64,000 nucleotides of DNA from Phenylobacterium sp. (GCF_016793225.1 NZ_JAEUMN010000012.1:1-64000); one strand, 5' to 3'. Counted from the stretch's first letter, positions 40,075 to 49,142 are shown. Numbers and translations: made by a program. The notes: generated by a model not told the origin, from the letters alone.

Positions 40075-41544
40075 ATGGCTGAAGACTTCGATCCCCACGG
40101 GCTGCGGCTCCCGATCAAGCTGGACTCCACGTCCAACGGCGAGTTCGCGCCCATTCCGCTCGACGCCAGCCTGCGCAAGGCGAACCACGTGGCGCGCGAG
40201 ATGGCCGAGCGGAATGCGCGCCGGCTCGGCGTCGCGCGCCGCCGGTTCCTCACCTCCTCCTGCGGCGCGGCGTCGACGCTGCTGGCCTTCAACGCGGCCC
40301 ATGCCGAGGCAGGGCGCACCGGCGGCTACTTCGAGCTGGCGGACGGCGCGGCGCTCGAGCCCGACGTCGCGAAGGCCCAGCTGGGCAAGTCGGAGTTCAT
40401 CTTCGACGTCCAGGGCCACTTCGTGAACCCCACCGGCGCGTGGCTGAAGACGCTGCCGCCGAACGCGCGCCCCCTGGCCGAGATGCCGAAGGCCCGGGCG
40501 CTGAACACGCCCCCAGGCGACCGCAGCTACCTGCAGCGGCTGGGCGCCGAGGAGTTCATCAAGGACGTGTTTCTCGACTCCGACACGGACATCATGGTGC
40601 TGTCGTTCGTGCCTTCGACCCGCGAGGGCGAGCCGCTCACCATCGAAGAGGCCGTCGCCACCCGCGCCATCGTCGAGCGGATGCAGGGCTCCAAGCGCCT
40701 GATGCTGCATGGCCGGGTCAATCCCAACCAGAAGGGCGACCTGGAGGACATGGAGCGGCTGAAGGGCTTCGGCGTCAGCGCCTTCAAGACCTACACCCAG
40801 TGGGGCCCCTCCGGCGCCGGGTTCTGGATGACGGACGACGTCGGCGTCGCCTTCGTCGAGCGCGCCCGCAAGCTCGGGGTGCAGAACATCTGCATCCACA
40901 AGGGCCTGCCCTTCGGGCCACGCAGCTACGAGCACTCGACGTGCCGCGACATCGGGCCGATCGCGAAGCGCTTCCCCGACATGAACTTCCTGATCTACCA
41001 CTCGGGCTACGTCGCCGGGCAGGCCGAGGGGCCCTATGACCCGGCCAAGACGGACGGCGTCGACGCCCTCGTGACCTCGCTGGCCGAGGCCGGCGTCGCC
41101 CCCAACAGCAACGTCTACGCCGAGCTGGGCTCGACCTGGCGCTTCGTGGCCATGCGGGACCCGACGACCGCCGCCCATGTGCTGGGGAAGCTGTTCAAGG
41201 CCGTCGGCCAGGACAACGTGCTCTGGGGCACCGACTCCATCTGGTACGGCTCGCCGCAGGACCAGATCCAGGCGTTCCGGACCTTCCAGATCTCCGACGA
41301 ACTCCAGGCCCGCCACGGCTATCCCAAGATGACGCCCGAGCTGCGCCGCAAGGTGTTTGGGCTCAACGCCGTGAAGCCCTACGGCCTCGATCCGGCCGAC
41401 CTGCGCAAGTACACGGCAAGCGACGCCGTCGCCCGGGAGAAGGCCGGCTACGCCGAGCGGCCGAACCCCTCGTTCGCCACCTACGGACCGCGCACGCGGC
41501 GCGAGTTCGCCAATCTGCTGGGGCTTTCCGGCGGCCAGCCCTAG
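40075..41544 (+). CDS. Tat-exported amidohydrolase (amidohydro_2 type)
   Basis: 489 residues from ATG 40075 (AAGGAG upstream). An unusual 50-residue N-terminal region (LRLPIKLDSTSNGEFAPIPL) precedes a Tat signal, ARRRFLTSSCGAASTLLAFN, at about residues 54-73. The metal-dependent barrel follows, with FDVQGHFVNP, LHGRVNPNQKG, ICIHKGLPFG, NFLIYHSGY and LWGTDSIWYGSP (catalytic Asp). Members are decarboxylase/hydrolase-like with Zn or Mn; the substrate is unknown. The extended leader is, as I recall, shared by homologs, so it is not a mis-set start. It sits between dnaG and rpoD in the opposite orientation. Confidence 0.88.
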   Translation: MAEDFDPHGLRLPIKLDSTSNGEFAPIPLDASLRKANHVAREMAERNARRLGVARRRFLTSSCGAASTLLAFNAAHAEAGRTGGYFELADGAALEPDVAKAQLGKSEFIFDVQGHFVNPTGAWLKTLPPNARPLAEMPKARALNTPPGDRSYLQRLGAEEFIKDVFLDSDTDIMVLSFVPSTREGEPLTIEEAVATRAIVERMQGSKRLMLHGRVNPNQKGDLEDMERLKGFGVSAFKTYTQWGPSGAGFWMTDDVGVAFVERARKLGVQNICIHKGLPFGPRSYEHSTCRDIGPIAKRFPDMNFLIYHSGYVAGQAEGPYDPAKTDGVDALVTSLAEAGVAPNSNVYAELGSTWRFVAMRDPTTAAHVLGKLFKAVGQDNVLWGTDSIWYGSPQDQIQAFRTFQISDELQARHGYPKMTPELRRKVFGLNAVKPYGLDPADLRKYTASDAVAREKAGYAERPNPSFATYGPRTRREFANLLGLSGGQP

Positions 41545-41568
41545 GCGGCAGGCCCCGCCGCGCGCCGC

Positions 41569-43479
41569 TCAGTGCGGCAGCACGGGCGTCGCGGCCTCGT
41601 CGCCGTTGGCCCAATCGCTGTTGATCAGACGGCGGAGGTGGTCGCGCTCGGCCTTCAGGCTCATCAGGGTGGTCGCGTCGCGGTCACGGTCGAGGTCGCG
41701 GGCCGCGGCCTCGACGGCCCGCTCCAGGCTCTCTAGCTGCATCAGGAGGTCGAAGGCCTGCCGCCAGAGCTGGCGGGCGCGCGCGCCGCTCTCCTTCAGG
41801 AACGGAGCCGCCACCCCGGCCCGCTGCGACTCGCGTTCGACGCGGGCGAGGTCTTCTGGCGCGATCCCGCTGGCCAGCAGCCGTCGCTGCAGCGCCTCCA
41901 GCTCCAGATGGTCGGTCTCGTAGCGCAGGCGGACGAGCTCGTGCGCCAGCTGGTCGAGCTTCTCGTCGCCGAAGCCGTGGCGGCCCACCAGCTCGATGGC
42001 GTCGTCGATCACCGAAGGATCGCGCAGCGCCGCCTGGGCCAGCGCCGCCGGCAGGGCTCGCGGGGCGCGCCGCAGGCGTTCGGTCGCGTCCTTGGTCTCG
42101 GCCGTGGCGCCGGCCAGCACCGCCTTGCGCCGGTCCCAGCGCGCGCGCGACAGTTCCCGCCCCGCGGCGCCCACCGTGTAGACCGGGTTCCGCGTGGGCC
42201 AGAGCGCCTCGAAGCGCGCCAGCAGGTCCTCCTTGTACGCCGCCGCCAGGTCCGGGTCGGCGATGGTCGCCGCCAGCTTGCGCAGCCGCACCTTCAGCGC
42301 GGTCCGCCGCTCGGGCGTGTCCAGATCCTCCGCGTCGCGCTCCCGGACGAACAGCGCCTCGGCGAAGGGCGTGGTCCTGGCGAGCTGCGCGCGCAAGGCG
42401 GCCGGCCCCTGCTCGCGCAGCACGTCGTCCGGGTCCTTGCCGCCCTCGACGAGCGCGAACCGCAGGCTCTTGCCGGGCTTCAGCAGCGGCAGCGCCCGGT
42501 CGATCACCCGCCCCGCGGCTGCGCGGCCCGCGCGGTCGCCGTCGAGGCAGATGGTGGGCTCGGGATGGTGCCGCCACAGGACCTCCATCTGGTCCTCGCC
42601 CAGCGCCGTGCCCATGGCCGCGACGCCGGCGATCCCCGCCCGCTGGCAGGCGATCACGTCCATGTAGCCTTCGACCACCACCAGCGGCGGCGCCTCGTCG
42701 GCCTTGGCCGCCGCCAGGATCTTGCGCGCCTCGGAGAGGCCGTAGAGCTGGTGGCCCTTGTGGAAGACCACCGTCTCGGGGCCGTTCAGGTACTTGGCGC
42801 GCGCCTGCGGATCCATCGCCCGGCCGCCGAACGAGACGACCCGGCCCCTGACGTCGAGGATCGGGAAGATGATGCGGTCGCGGAAGCGGTCGTAGGGCTG
42901 GCCGCCGTCCTCCGGCGCGACCAGCAGGCCCGCCTCGACCAGCTCGCCCGGCCGCGCGCCCTTGGCCACGAGGTAGTCCTTGAGCGCGGTGCGGCCCGAC
43001 GGCGAGAACCCCAGGCGGAAGCGGCTCCACTCGGCCTCCGGCAGCCCGCGGCCTTCCAGGTAGGCGCGCGCCTCGCGCCCGCCGGGCCGCCGCAGCTCGG
43101 CCTCGAACCACTGCGCCGCCAGCTCCAGCCAGTCGGCGAGCCCCTGCCGCGCCCTCTCCTGCTCGGCGCCTCGCGGGTCCAGCGCCGGCAGCGGCACGCC
43201 GGCCTCCCCGGCCAGCCGCTCGACCGCCTCGGAGAAGCTGAGGCGCTCGGTCTCCTGCAGGAAGGTGATGAGGTCGCCGGTCTTGCCGGACGAGAAATCG
43301 AAGAACATCCCCTTGTCGTCGTTCACGTAGAACGAGGGGGTCTTCTCCTTGTTGAAGGGTGAGAGGCCGACGTACTCGCGCCCCTGCTTGCGCAGCTTGA
43401 CGGTGCGGCCGATCACGTCGCTGGGCCGCAGCCGCGACTTGATCTCCTCCAGGAACCGTTCGTCGAACCGCCCGACCAT
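41569..43479 (-). CDS. dnaG: DNA primase
   Basis: 636 residues; makes RNA primers at the replication fork. The N-terminal domain aligns with the usual zinc-binding domain, but its four ligands are replaced: the CPFH position reads SPFN (GLSPFNKEKTPSFYVND) and the CxxC position reads DFSS (MFFDFSSGKTGDLITFL). The catalytic RNA-polymerase domain follows (EWSRFRLGFSP, FRDRIIFPILDVRGRVVSFG) with the TOPRIM block PLVVVEGYMDVIACQRAGI and CLDGDRAGRAA. The C-terminal helicase-binding part is helical. Loss of zinc ligands is, to my knowledge, shared by related alphaproteobacteria. Confidence 0.96.
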   Translation of the reverse strand: MVGRFDERFLEEIKSRLRPSDVIGRTVKLRKQGREYVGLSPFNKEKTPSFYVNDDKGMFFDFSSGKTGDLITFLQETERLSFSEAVERLAGEAGVPLPALDPRGAEQERARQGLADWLELAAQWFEAELRRPGGREARAYLEGRGLPEAEWSRFRLGFSPSGRTALKDYLVAKGARPGELVEAGLLVAPEDGGQPYDRFRDRIIFPILDVRGRVVSFGGRAMDPQARAKYLNGPETVVFHKGHQLYGLSEARKILAAAKADEAPPLVVVEGYMDVIACQRAGIAGVAAMGTALGEDQMEVLWRHHPEPTICLDGDRAGRAAAGRVIDRALPLLKPGKSLRFALVEGGKDPDDVLREQGPAALRAQLARTTPFAEALFVRERDAEDLDTPERRTALKVRLRKLAATIADPDLAAAYKEDLLARFEALWPTRNPVYTVGAAGRELSRARWDRRKAVLAGATAETKDATERLRRAPRALPAALAQAALRDPSVIDDAIELVGRHGFGDEKLDQLAHELVRLRYETDHLELEALQRRLLASGIAPEDLARVERESQRAGVAAPFLKESGARARQLWRQAFDLLMQLESLERAVEAAARDLDRDRDATTLMSLKAERDHLRRLINSDWANGDEAATPVLPH

Positions 43480-43686
43480 CCGCGTGAGCCATCACATCCA
43501 GCGCCCGCGAGCGCGAGACGGCCCGGGGCCGCGGACGTGGATGCGCTGATTCCCTCTGTTGACCGCCTGTGGGCGACCTGTGGACCGAGTCCACGTCAGA
43601 AACGGACGCGCGAAGTCAGCGCCAAGCCGCGCCCCCTCCCCTCCACGGCAAGGCGCGAGGGGAAAGGCGCGAACCGGCCGACCGAA

Positions 43687-43959
43687 TCAGGACGACGGCA
43701 GGGTGTCCGCGAGCGCCGCGAGCTGGGCGTTGCCCGAGTTGGCGAGCGTGGTGCGGTAGGTCGAGACCACGCAGGCGCGGTGGGCTTCGATCATCGTGAT
43801 CATGACCTCGCGGTCCCGGCAGGTCTTCTGGGCGACGTCCCAGACGGCCTTGGCGACCTGTTCGGGGGTCTTGCCCGCCACGTTCAGCTTGGCGGTTTCC
43901 GCAGCGGCGGGCGTGGCCAGAAGCGCGGCGGCGGCGAAGGCGAGTGCAACAGTGCGCAT
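43687..43959 (-). CDS. UrcA family protein
   Basis: 90 residues: signal peptide (MRTVALAFAAAALLATPAAA) and a mature domain with two Cys (QKTCRDREV and HRACVVSTY) that probably form a disulfide, as in the small UrcA family of Caulobacterales and sphingomonads. Periplasmic, function unknown. It stands alone between dnaG and the ECF41 operon. Confidence 0.85.
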   Translation of the reverse strand: MRTVALAFAAAALLATPAAAETAKLNVAGKTPEQVAKAVWDVAQKTCRDREVMITMIEAHRACVVSTYRTTLANSGNAQLAALADTLPSS

Positions 43960-44156
43960 GACGGTCGTTCCTCAGACGGGCTCAAGGGTCGACCCAGTTC
44001 CTGATGTTCCTCGTCCCGACGCGCGGTCTCAACGGCCACGCTTCCCGGAACGGCTGGCACATAGTGAACGGTGTTCAGATCGCAAGGGCGGCGGGGCGCG
44101 CGCGGGCCCATTTCGGCGAACGCGTGGCCCGGCGGCTCCTTCCGCGCGCAGGGCGC

Positions 44157-45041
44157 CTAGGAAACGGGCGGCGCGGCGCCGCCCAGATGGCGCAGTTTCT
44201 CGGGGTTTCGCATGATGTAGACGGCGGCGATCCGGCCGTCGTCGCTGGGCTCCAGCGCGAACGTCTCGGGGCCGTCCGAGACCTCGATCAGCAGGCCCGG
44301 CAGCCCGTTGATGCGCACCGGCTCGACGCGGCGGACGCCCAGGTCGCCATGGCGCCAGACGATGCCCTGGATGAGCCCGATGACGTCGTCGCGGCCGACT
44401 AGCACGCGGAGCGCCGCCGTGCGCTTGCCCCCGCCGTCGCTGACCAGGATGGCGTCCTCGGCCAGCAGCTCGCGCAGCGCGCGCACGTCGGCGGTCGCCG
44501 CCGCGGCCCCGAACGCGGCGGCGAGCTTCAGCGCGCGCTCCCGGTCGACGGAGAAGCGCGGCCGCGCGTCCTGCACGTGCTCGCGCGCCCGGCTCGCCAG
44601 CTGCCGGACGGCCGACTCCGAACGTCCGAGCGTCTGCGCCACCTCGCCGTAGTCCTGCTCGAACACGTCGTGCAGCAGGAAGACCGCCCGCTCCAGCGGC
44701 GACAGCCGCTCCAGGGCCAGCAGGAAGGCGATCGAGACCTCCTCGGCCTTCTCGACCGGATCGTCGGTGAGCGGCTCGATCAGGGGTTCGGGCAGCCAGG
44801 GGCCCTTGTAGGCGGCGCGCTCCGCCTTGGCCGCCCGCAGGCGGTCGATGCAGAGGCGGGTCGTGGCGCGCACCAGCCAGGCCGCAGGGTCGGTCACGCC
44901 CTCGCCGGCCCGCGCCCAGCGCAGCCAGGCGTCCTGGACGGCGTCCTCGGCCTCGGTGACCGAGCCCAGCATCCGGTAGGCCAGCCGCTTCAGCCGGTCC
45001 CGGTTCGCCTCGAATGCGCTGGCGAGCGTCGTCGCTTCCAT
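44157..45041 (-). CDS. ECF41-group RNA polymerase sigma factor with SnoaL-like C-terminal domain
   Basis: 294 residues. Sigma region 2 (RLAYRMLGSVTEAEDAVQDA, then WLRWARA) and region 4 (LSPLERAVFLLHDVFEQDYG, with EVAQTLGRSESAVRQLASRA) are joined by a linker containing WLPEPL. The roughly 110-residue SnoaL-like extension carries SDGGGKRTA and ends in RNPEKLRHL. WLPEP, DGGGK and NPDKL-like motifs are the hallmarks of group ECF41, in which the C-terminal domain acts as a built-in regulator in place of an anti-sigma factor. The CMD-like gene just upstream and an ECF41-type promoter before the operon complete the picture. It is the last gene of the unit, 8 bp after its neighbour. Confidence 0.94.
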   Translation of the reverse strand: MEATTLASAFEANRDRLKRLAYRMLGSVTEAEDAVQDAWLRWARAGEGVTDPAAWLVRATTRLCIDRLRAAKAERAAYKGPWLPEPLIEPLTDDPVEKAEEVSIAFLLALERLSPLERAVFLLHDVFEQDYGEVAQTLGRSESAVRQLASRAREHVQDARPRFSVDRERALKLAAAFGAAAATADVRALRELLAEDAILVSDGGGKRTAALRVLVGRDDVIGLIQGIVWRHGDLGVRRVEPVRINGLPGLLIEVSDGPETFALEPSDDGRIAAVYIMRNPEKLRHLGGAAPPVS

Positions 45042-45049
45042 GCCCGACC

Positions 45050-45601
45050 CTATGCCGCCAGCGCGACGGGCGCGACGGCCGTCTCGCGGCCCGCCACCGT
45101 CACCTTCGAGCATGTCCGGCCGTAGCCCAGCGCGTACTTCACGGTCGGATACATCCGCGCGGTCATGAGCGAGAGGCTCAGCGCCACGAGGCCCCGGTCG
45201 CCCCAGCGGCGCACCACCTCCTCGCGGAGCGGATCGACGGCGTCCAGGTCGCGGGCCAGGCTCGCCCGCGCGAACCGCCAGGCCAGCCGGGCGTCGTCGC
45301 CCATGGCCGCCTCGTCGCCAGCCAGGATCGCGCGGAGCACCTCGGGCCGGGCCCCGCCCGCCGCCGCCATGTCCACCGAGATCTGGGTGCAGGGCCCGCA
45401 GTCCTCCGCGATGGTCCCGACGATGCCCGCGGCGGCGAGGGCTTCCGCCGGCGCGGCCCTGCGATCCACGACGAACGGGATCACGCTGAACCTGGCGAAG
45501 CTCGCCGGCGAGCCGCGCAGGATATGGCGCATGTAGCTCGCGTCGTAGCGCCAGCGCCGTTCGAAGCGGTCGATGACGCGGGTGAAGATCGCCTTCAGCA
45601 T
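45050..45601 (-). CDS. Carboxymuconolactone decarboxylase/AhpD-like protein
   Basis: 183 residues from ATG 45601 with AAAGGAG upstream. The redox motif is EDCGPCTQ (CxxC) within the helical AhpD fold, then RLAWRFARASLARDLDAVD. CMD-type proteins next to ECF41 sigma factors are the commonest target genes of that group and are thought to be peroxide-linked or oxidoreductase-like. The ATG overlaps the stop of the membrane protein gene and the stop lies 8 bp before the sigma start, so all three are one operon. Confidence 0.88.
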   Translation of the reverse strand: MLKAIFTRVIDRFERRWRYDASYMRHILRGSPASFARFSVIPFVVDRRAAPAEALAAAGIVGTIAEDCGPCTQISVDMAAAGGARPEVLRAILAGDEAAMGDDARLAWRFARASLARDLDAVDPLREEVVRRWGDRGLVALSLSLMTARMYPTVKYALGYGRTCSKVTVAGRETAVAPVALAA

Positions 45602-45996
45602 GCGGAGGCTCCTTTGGGTCTGCCGAGGATCGCGAGGGCCAGCGGAATGGCCGCGAAGAGGTAGACGCCCACGAGGTCGCGCCGCAGGTCGCCCAGCGGC
45701 GTGCTCCCGCACGAGGCGTCGTAGACGTGGACGGCGGCGTGCGCGGTCAGCCAGGCCGCTGCGGCCGCCAGCGCCGGCCAGCCCTGCGCCGGCCGCCAGG
45801 CGTACCAGCCCGCGCCCAGCGCGCAGACCAGGTAGACGCAGCCGATGTCACGGACGAAGTGCGCGTTGAACGGCCCGGTGGCCGGCACGCCCGGCACGGC
45901 GTCGTACCACCCCAGCGGCGCAACCAGCATCGCCGCCCCGTTCGCCGCAAACAGCAGCGCCATCAACGCCGCCAAACCCCGCTCCCACAACCGCAA
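45595..45996 (-). CDS. Small four-helix membrane protein of the ECF41 operon
   Basis: 133 residues from a TTG at 45996 with GGAG 7 bp before it. Four hydrophobic segments are seen (GLAALMALLFAANGAAMLVA, GCVYLVCALGAGWYAW, WPALAAAAAWLTAHAAVHVY, LVGVYLFAAIPLALAIL), DoxX-like in size. It is the first gene of the ECF41 operon, immediately downstream of the ECF41-type promoter, and overlaps the CMD gene by 7 bp. Function unknown; a membrane redox or sensing role is a guess. Confidence 0.8.
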   Translation of the reverse strand: MRLWERGLAALMALLFAANGAAMLVAPLGWYDAVPGVPATGPFNAHFVRDIGCVYLVCALGAGWYAWRPAQGWPALAAAAAWLTAHAAVHVYDASCGSTPLGDLRRDLVGVYLFAAIPLALAILGRPKGASAC

Positions 45997-46024
45997 GGCT
46001 CATCTCCGTCCTGTTCACGGCAAG

Positions 46025-46051
46025 GACGGCTCAGGAAGCCTGCGTGTGACA
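46025..46051 (-). promoter_or_regulatory. ECF41-type promoter (TGTCACA-N16-CGTC)
   Basis: Read on the minus strand, TGTCACA (46051-46045) is followed after exactly 16 bp by CGTC (46028-46025). These are the -35 and -10 signatures described for ECF41 sigma factors. The -10 is about 29 bp before the first gene of the operon, leaving a short leader containing the GGAG ribosome site. It implies autoregulation of the membrane protein-CMD-sigma operon. Confidence 0.85.
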
Positions 46052-46125
46052 TCGCAGATATGTTCGCGTCTGGTTCGATCCCTCGGTTGTGGTCGGACCA
46101 ACTCCGCTCGGGTCCGCAATCCAAA

Positions 46126-46255
46126 CCCGGTCATCCCGGCGAAGGCCGGGATCCAGATGGGATGTCTCGGAAGCGGTTCCGCAGGCTCGGAGCTCTTCCC
46201 GCCACGACCCTGCGCGTGGATCTGGGTCCCGGCATTCGCCGGGACGGTCGGAAGC
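46126..46255. repeat. REPIN-like inverted doublet, copy 1
   Basis: Two short palindromic units face each other: GTCATCCCGGCGAAGGCCGG near 46130-46150 and TCCCGGCATTCGCCGGGAC near 46227-46245, separated by about 75 bp. The whole 130-bp block matches the reverse complement of 49411-49543, including parts of the middle (TTCCGCAGG, CGGAG). It lies in the gap before the carA 3' end. Confidence 0.8.
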
Positions 46256-46374
46256 TGTTGAAGCCCCAGCTATCGAATGGAGTCTGGAGCCCTCCACGGA
46301 AACACCCAGTCCGTGTGTTTCCGTGTGCTTCCGTGGACAAAACTCTTGCGGCCTCGCCGCCGACGGATGTCGCC

Positions 46375-47544
46375 CTACTTCGCCTTGTCCATCAGCCCGG
46401 CGAAGCGTTCGAAGAGGTAGAGGCTGTCGGTGGGGCCGGGCGAGGCTTCGGGGTGGTGCTGGATCGAGAAGACCGGCTTGTCCCTGAGCGCGATGCCCGC
46501 GTTCGTTCCGTCGAAGAGCGAGACGTGCGTCTCCACCACCGGCTCGGGCAGGCTGTCGCGGTCGACCGTGAAGCCGTGGTTCATCGAGACGATCTCGACC
46601 TTGCCGGTGGTCAGGTCCTTCACCGGATGGTTCGCTCCGTGGTGGCCCTGATCCATCTTCACGGTCTTCGCGCCCAGCGCGCGGGCCAGCATCTGGTGGC
46701 CCAGGCAGATGCCGAAGACCGGCTTGCCGCTCTCCACCAGCTTGCGGATCTCGGGGACCGCGTACTCGCCGGTCGCCGCCGGGTCGCCGGGGCCGTTCGA
46801 GAGCAGGACCCCGTCGGGATTGCGCGCCAGGATCTCCTCGGCCGTGGTCTTGGCCGGCACCACGGTGACCCGTGCGCCCACCGAGTTGAGGGCCCGCAGG
46901 ATGTTGCGCTTCACGCCGTAGTCGATCACCACGACCTCGTACTTCGGCGAGGCCGGGGCCTTCGCGTAGCCGCCCTCCCAGTCCCACAGGCCCTCTTCGT
47001 AGACGAAGGGCTGCAGGCACGAGGCGTCCTTGGCCAGGTCCAGGCCCTCGAGTCCCGACCACGCTCGCGCCTTGGCGATCAGGGCGTCCAGATCGAAACG
47101 GCCGTCCGGATCGTGGGCGATCACGCCGTGCGGCATGCCGTTCTCGCGGATCGAACGCGTCAGCGCCCGCGTGTCGACGCCGGCGAGGCCCACGACCCCG
47201 CGCCGCGCCATCCAGGTCTCGAGGTCGGCGTCCGAGCGCCAGTTGGCCGGCCGCGTGGGGACGTCGCGGAAGATCGCGCCGCGCGCCGCCGTCTCGGCCG
47301 AACCCGACATCTGCTCGATGTCCTCGACGTTCGTGCCGACGTTGCCCACGTGCGGGAAGGTGAACGCGACGATCTGCGCCATGTACGACGGGTCGGTCAG
47401 GATCTCCTGATAGCCCGTCATGGCGGTATTGAAGCAGACCTCGCCCACGGCTTCGCCGACCGCGCCGACGCCGAGGCCCTGCAGCACGGTCCCGTCGGCC
47501 AGCGCAAGCACGCCGGTGACGCCAGGCAAGAGGTCACGGCTCAT
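46375..47544 (-). CDS. carA: Carbamoyl-phosphate synthase small (glutaminase) subunit
   Basis: 389 residues; supplies ammonia from glutamine to CarB for arginine and pyrimidine synthesis. The N-terminal domain ([17 protein letters not shown]) precedes the class I amidotransferase domain, with nucleophile Cys280 in [15 protein letters not shown] and His364/Glu366 in [17 protein letters not shown] precedes the ATG. carB is 7.3 kb away on the other strand, so the subunits are not one operon. An AT-rich repeat lies in the shared upstream region with the kinase at 47697. Confidence 0.97.
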   Translation of the reverse strand: MSRDLLPGVTGVLALADGTVLQGLGVGAVGEAVGEVCFNTAMTGYQEILTDPSYMAQIVAFTFPHVGNVGTNVEDIEQMSGSAETAARGAIFRDVPTRPANWRSDADLETWMARRGVVGLAGVDTRALTRSIRENGMPHGVIAHDPDGRFDLDALIAKARAWSGLEGLDLAKDASCLQPFVYEEGLWDWEGGYAKAPASPKYEVVVIDYGVKRNILRALNSVGARVTVVPAKTTAEEILARNPDGVLLSNGPGDPAATGEYAVPEIRKLVESGKPVFGICLGHQMLARALGAKTVKMDQGHHGANHPVKDLTTGKVEIVSMNHGFTVDRDSLPEPVVETHVSLFDGTNAGIALRDKPVFSIQHHPEASPGPTDSLYLFERFAGLMDKAK

Positions 47545-47634
47545 CGGCGGCTCCTTATGGGCAAACGGCGGGGTACCTAGTCAGTCGCCGGGGCGGGGTC
47601 AATGCGCGGCGCCGTGACCGCCCGCCCTGGTAGG

Positions 47635-47670
47635 AATTCTATTGTAAATTCTATCTGAAATTGTACGCTG
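47635..47670. promoter_or_regulatory. AT-rich tandem 12-bp repeats in the carA/kinase divergent promoter
   Basis: Three consecutive 12-mers begin with AATT: AATTCTATTGTA, AATTCTATCTGA and AATTGTACGCTG. They stand out sharply from the GC-rich surroundings, between the divergent starts of carA (47544) and the histidine kinase (47697). A promoter or operator is likely; which gene it serves is unclear. Confidence 0.5.
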
Positions 47671-47696
47671 AACCTGCTCTAGGGGGCAGAAGTAAC

Positions 47697-48623
47697 GTGA
47701 AGCGTGCACGGTCGAGCACCGCGGGTTGGGCCGCGGAGTCCGCCCAAGGTCCGATCGCCGCGTTCGCGCGGCGCGTCGCGGGATTCTCGCGTCTGATGGC
47801 GACATCCGAGGATCGGCAAGGCTCGCTCGCGGAGCGCTGGGCGCAGCGCCGCGCCGAAACCCAGTTCCAGTTCACCCAGGCGGCCCGGCTGAACGCCATG
47901 GGCGAGCTGGCCGTCACCCTGGCTCACGAACTCAATCAGCCGCTGGCCGCGATCACCAGCTACGCCGCCGCCGCGCACCGGCTGGCCGCGCGGGGCGACC
48001 CGGAGATGGCCGACCTCCTCCGCAAGCTGGGCGACCAGGCGGCGCGCGCCGCCGAGATCGTCAACCGCGTCCGAGAAGGCGCGCATCGCGGCGAGGTGGC
48101 GACCGCGGCCTGGCCCCTGCATGAGCTGGTGGCCGAGGCGATCGACCTCGCCATGGCCGACATCGCCCGCGAATCGGTGGTGCTGCACTACGACTTCCGG
48201 CAGCGGGCGCCCGAGGTCCTGGCCGACCGGGTCCAGCTGCAGCAGGTCATCGTCAACCTCGTGCGCAATGCGCTGGAGGCGATGGCCGCATCCCCCTGGC
48301 GCGAGCTGCGCGTCGGCGCGACGGCGGACGGCTCCGACATGGTCCGCGTCCACGTGATCGACTCGGGACCGGGCATCGCCTCGAGCCTGGCCGATCGGCT
48401 GTTCGAGCCCTTCGTGACCGACAAGCCGCAGGGGATGGGTCTCGGCCTCTCGATCTCGCGGGCGATCGTCGAGGCGCATGGCGGCCGGCTGTGGTGCGAG
48501 CGCGCGTCCGGCGGCGGCGCAGCCTTCTACTTCACCCTGCCCAGCGCGCCTGCCGAGCGACCCGCCCCGCAGACGACCGCCTTCCCGCATGCTACGGCGA
48601 GGCTTCGGCCCGCGGGGCCGTGA
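47697..48623 (+). CDS. Soluble sensor histidine kinase (FixL/DctB-like core)
   Basis: 308 residues from GTG 47697 (AGGGGG upstream). It has no membrane segment or PAS domain. A short N-terminal region leads to the H-box LAVTLAHELNQPLAAITSYA (His77), N-box IVNLVRNALEAMAA, D-box VIDSGPGIAS, FEPFVTD and G-box PQGMGLGLSI. All catalytic motifs are intact. Signal input is unknown, and the start could also be ATG 47796. The DUF1330 gene follows 16 bp downstream; no response regulator is adjacent. Confidence 0.88.
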   Translation: MKRARSSTAGWAAESAQGPIAAFARRVAGFSRLMATSEDRQGSLAERWAQRRAETQFQFTQAARLNAMGELAVTLAHELNQPLAAITSYAAAAHRLAARGDPEMADLLRKLGDQAARAAEIVNRVREGAHRGEVATAAWPLHELVAEAIDLAMADIARESVVLHYDFRQRAPEVLADRVQLQQVIVNLVRNALEAMAASPWRELRVGATADGSDMVRVHVIDSGPGIASSLADRLFEPFVTDKPQGMGLGLSISRAIVEAHGGRLWCERASGGGAAFYFTLPSAPAERPAPQTTAFPHATARLRPAGP

Positions 48624-48639
48624 GCCGATCGAGGACGTC

Positions 48640-49080
48640 ATGGCGGAAAGCTACATCGATCCCGGCCGGGAGGCCTGGGACATCTTCAAGGGCCTGCCGC
48701 GCGATCAGCCGATCCACATGCTGAATCTGGTCCGGCTGAAGCCGAAGGCCGAGTACCCGCCGGACCATCCCGATCACGGCAAGGACCTCACGGGCCTGGA
48801 CGCCTACCGCGCCTATGGCCGGACGACGGCGCACATCTTCTCGCGCCTGGGCGGACGCCAGGTGTGGGCGGGCAAGCCTCAGGTGATGGTGACCGGGCCC
48901 GGCTCCGAGGCGTGGGACATCGCCTTCATCGCCGAGTACCCGTCGGCCGACGCCTTCATCGCCATGGTCCGCGATCCGGAGTACCGCGAGTTCGTGAAGC
49001 ACCGGACGGCGGGCGTGGCCGACTCGCGCCTCCTGCGCCTCGACCCGGTCCGGGAGCTCGGCGAGGGCTTCGGCGAGTAG
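48640..49080 (+). CDS. DUF1330 domain protein
   Basis: 146 residues from ATG 48640 with GAGG before it. The ferredoxin-like (dimeric alpha-beta barrel) DUF1330 pattern is seen in PIHMLNLVRLKPKAEYP, RAYGRTTAHIFSRLGGR and FIAEYPSADAFIAMVRDPEY, ending RTAGVADSRLLRL. It is a small cytosolic protein without a known reaction, probably co-transcribed with the preceding kinase. Confidence 0.85.
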   Translation: MAESYIDPGREAWDIFKGLPRDQPIHMLNLVRLKPKAEYPPDHPDHGKDLTGLDAYRAYGRTTAHIFSRLGGRQVWAGKPQVMVTGPGSEAWDIAFIAEYPSADAFIAMVRDPEYREFVKHRTAGVADSRLLRLDPVRELGEGFGE

Positions 49081-49142
49081 CTGGCGGGAAAGGAGGCAAG
49101 CCTGTCCTTTCGCCCCGGCGCGCGCCGGACGATGCTCATGCC

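Noticed and set aside
46126..46255. Palindromes near the carA 3' end as a simple terminator
   Set aside because: The same 130-bp block recurs inverted at 49411-49543, so it is a dispersed repeat; any terminator activity would be secondary.
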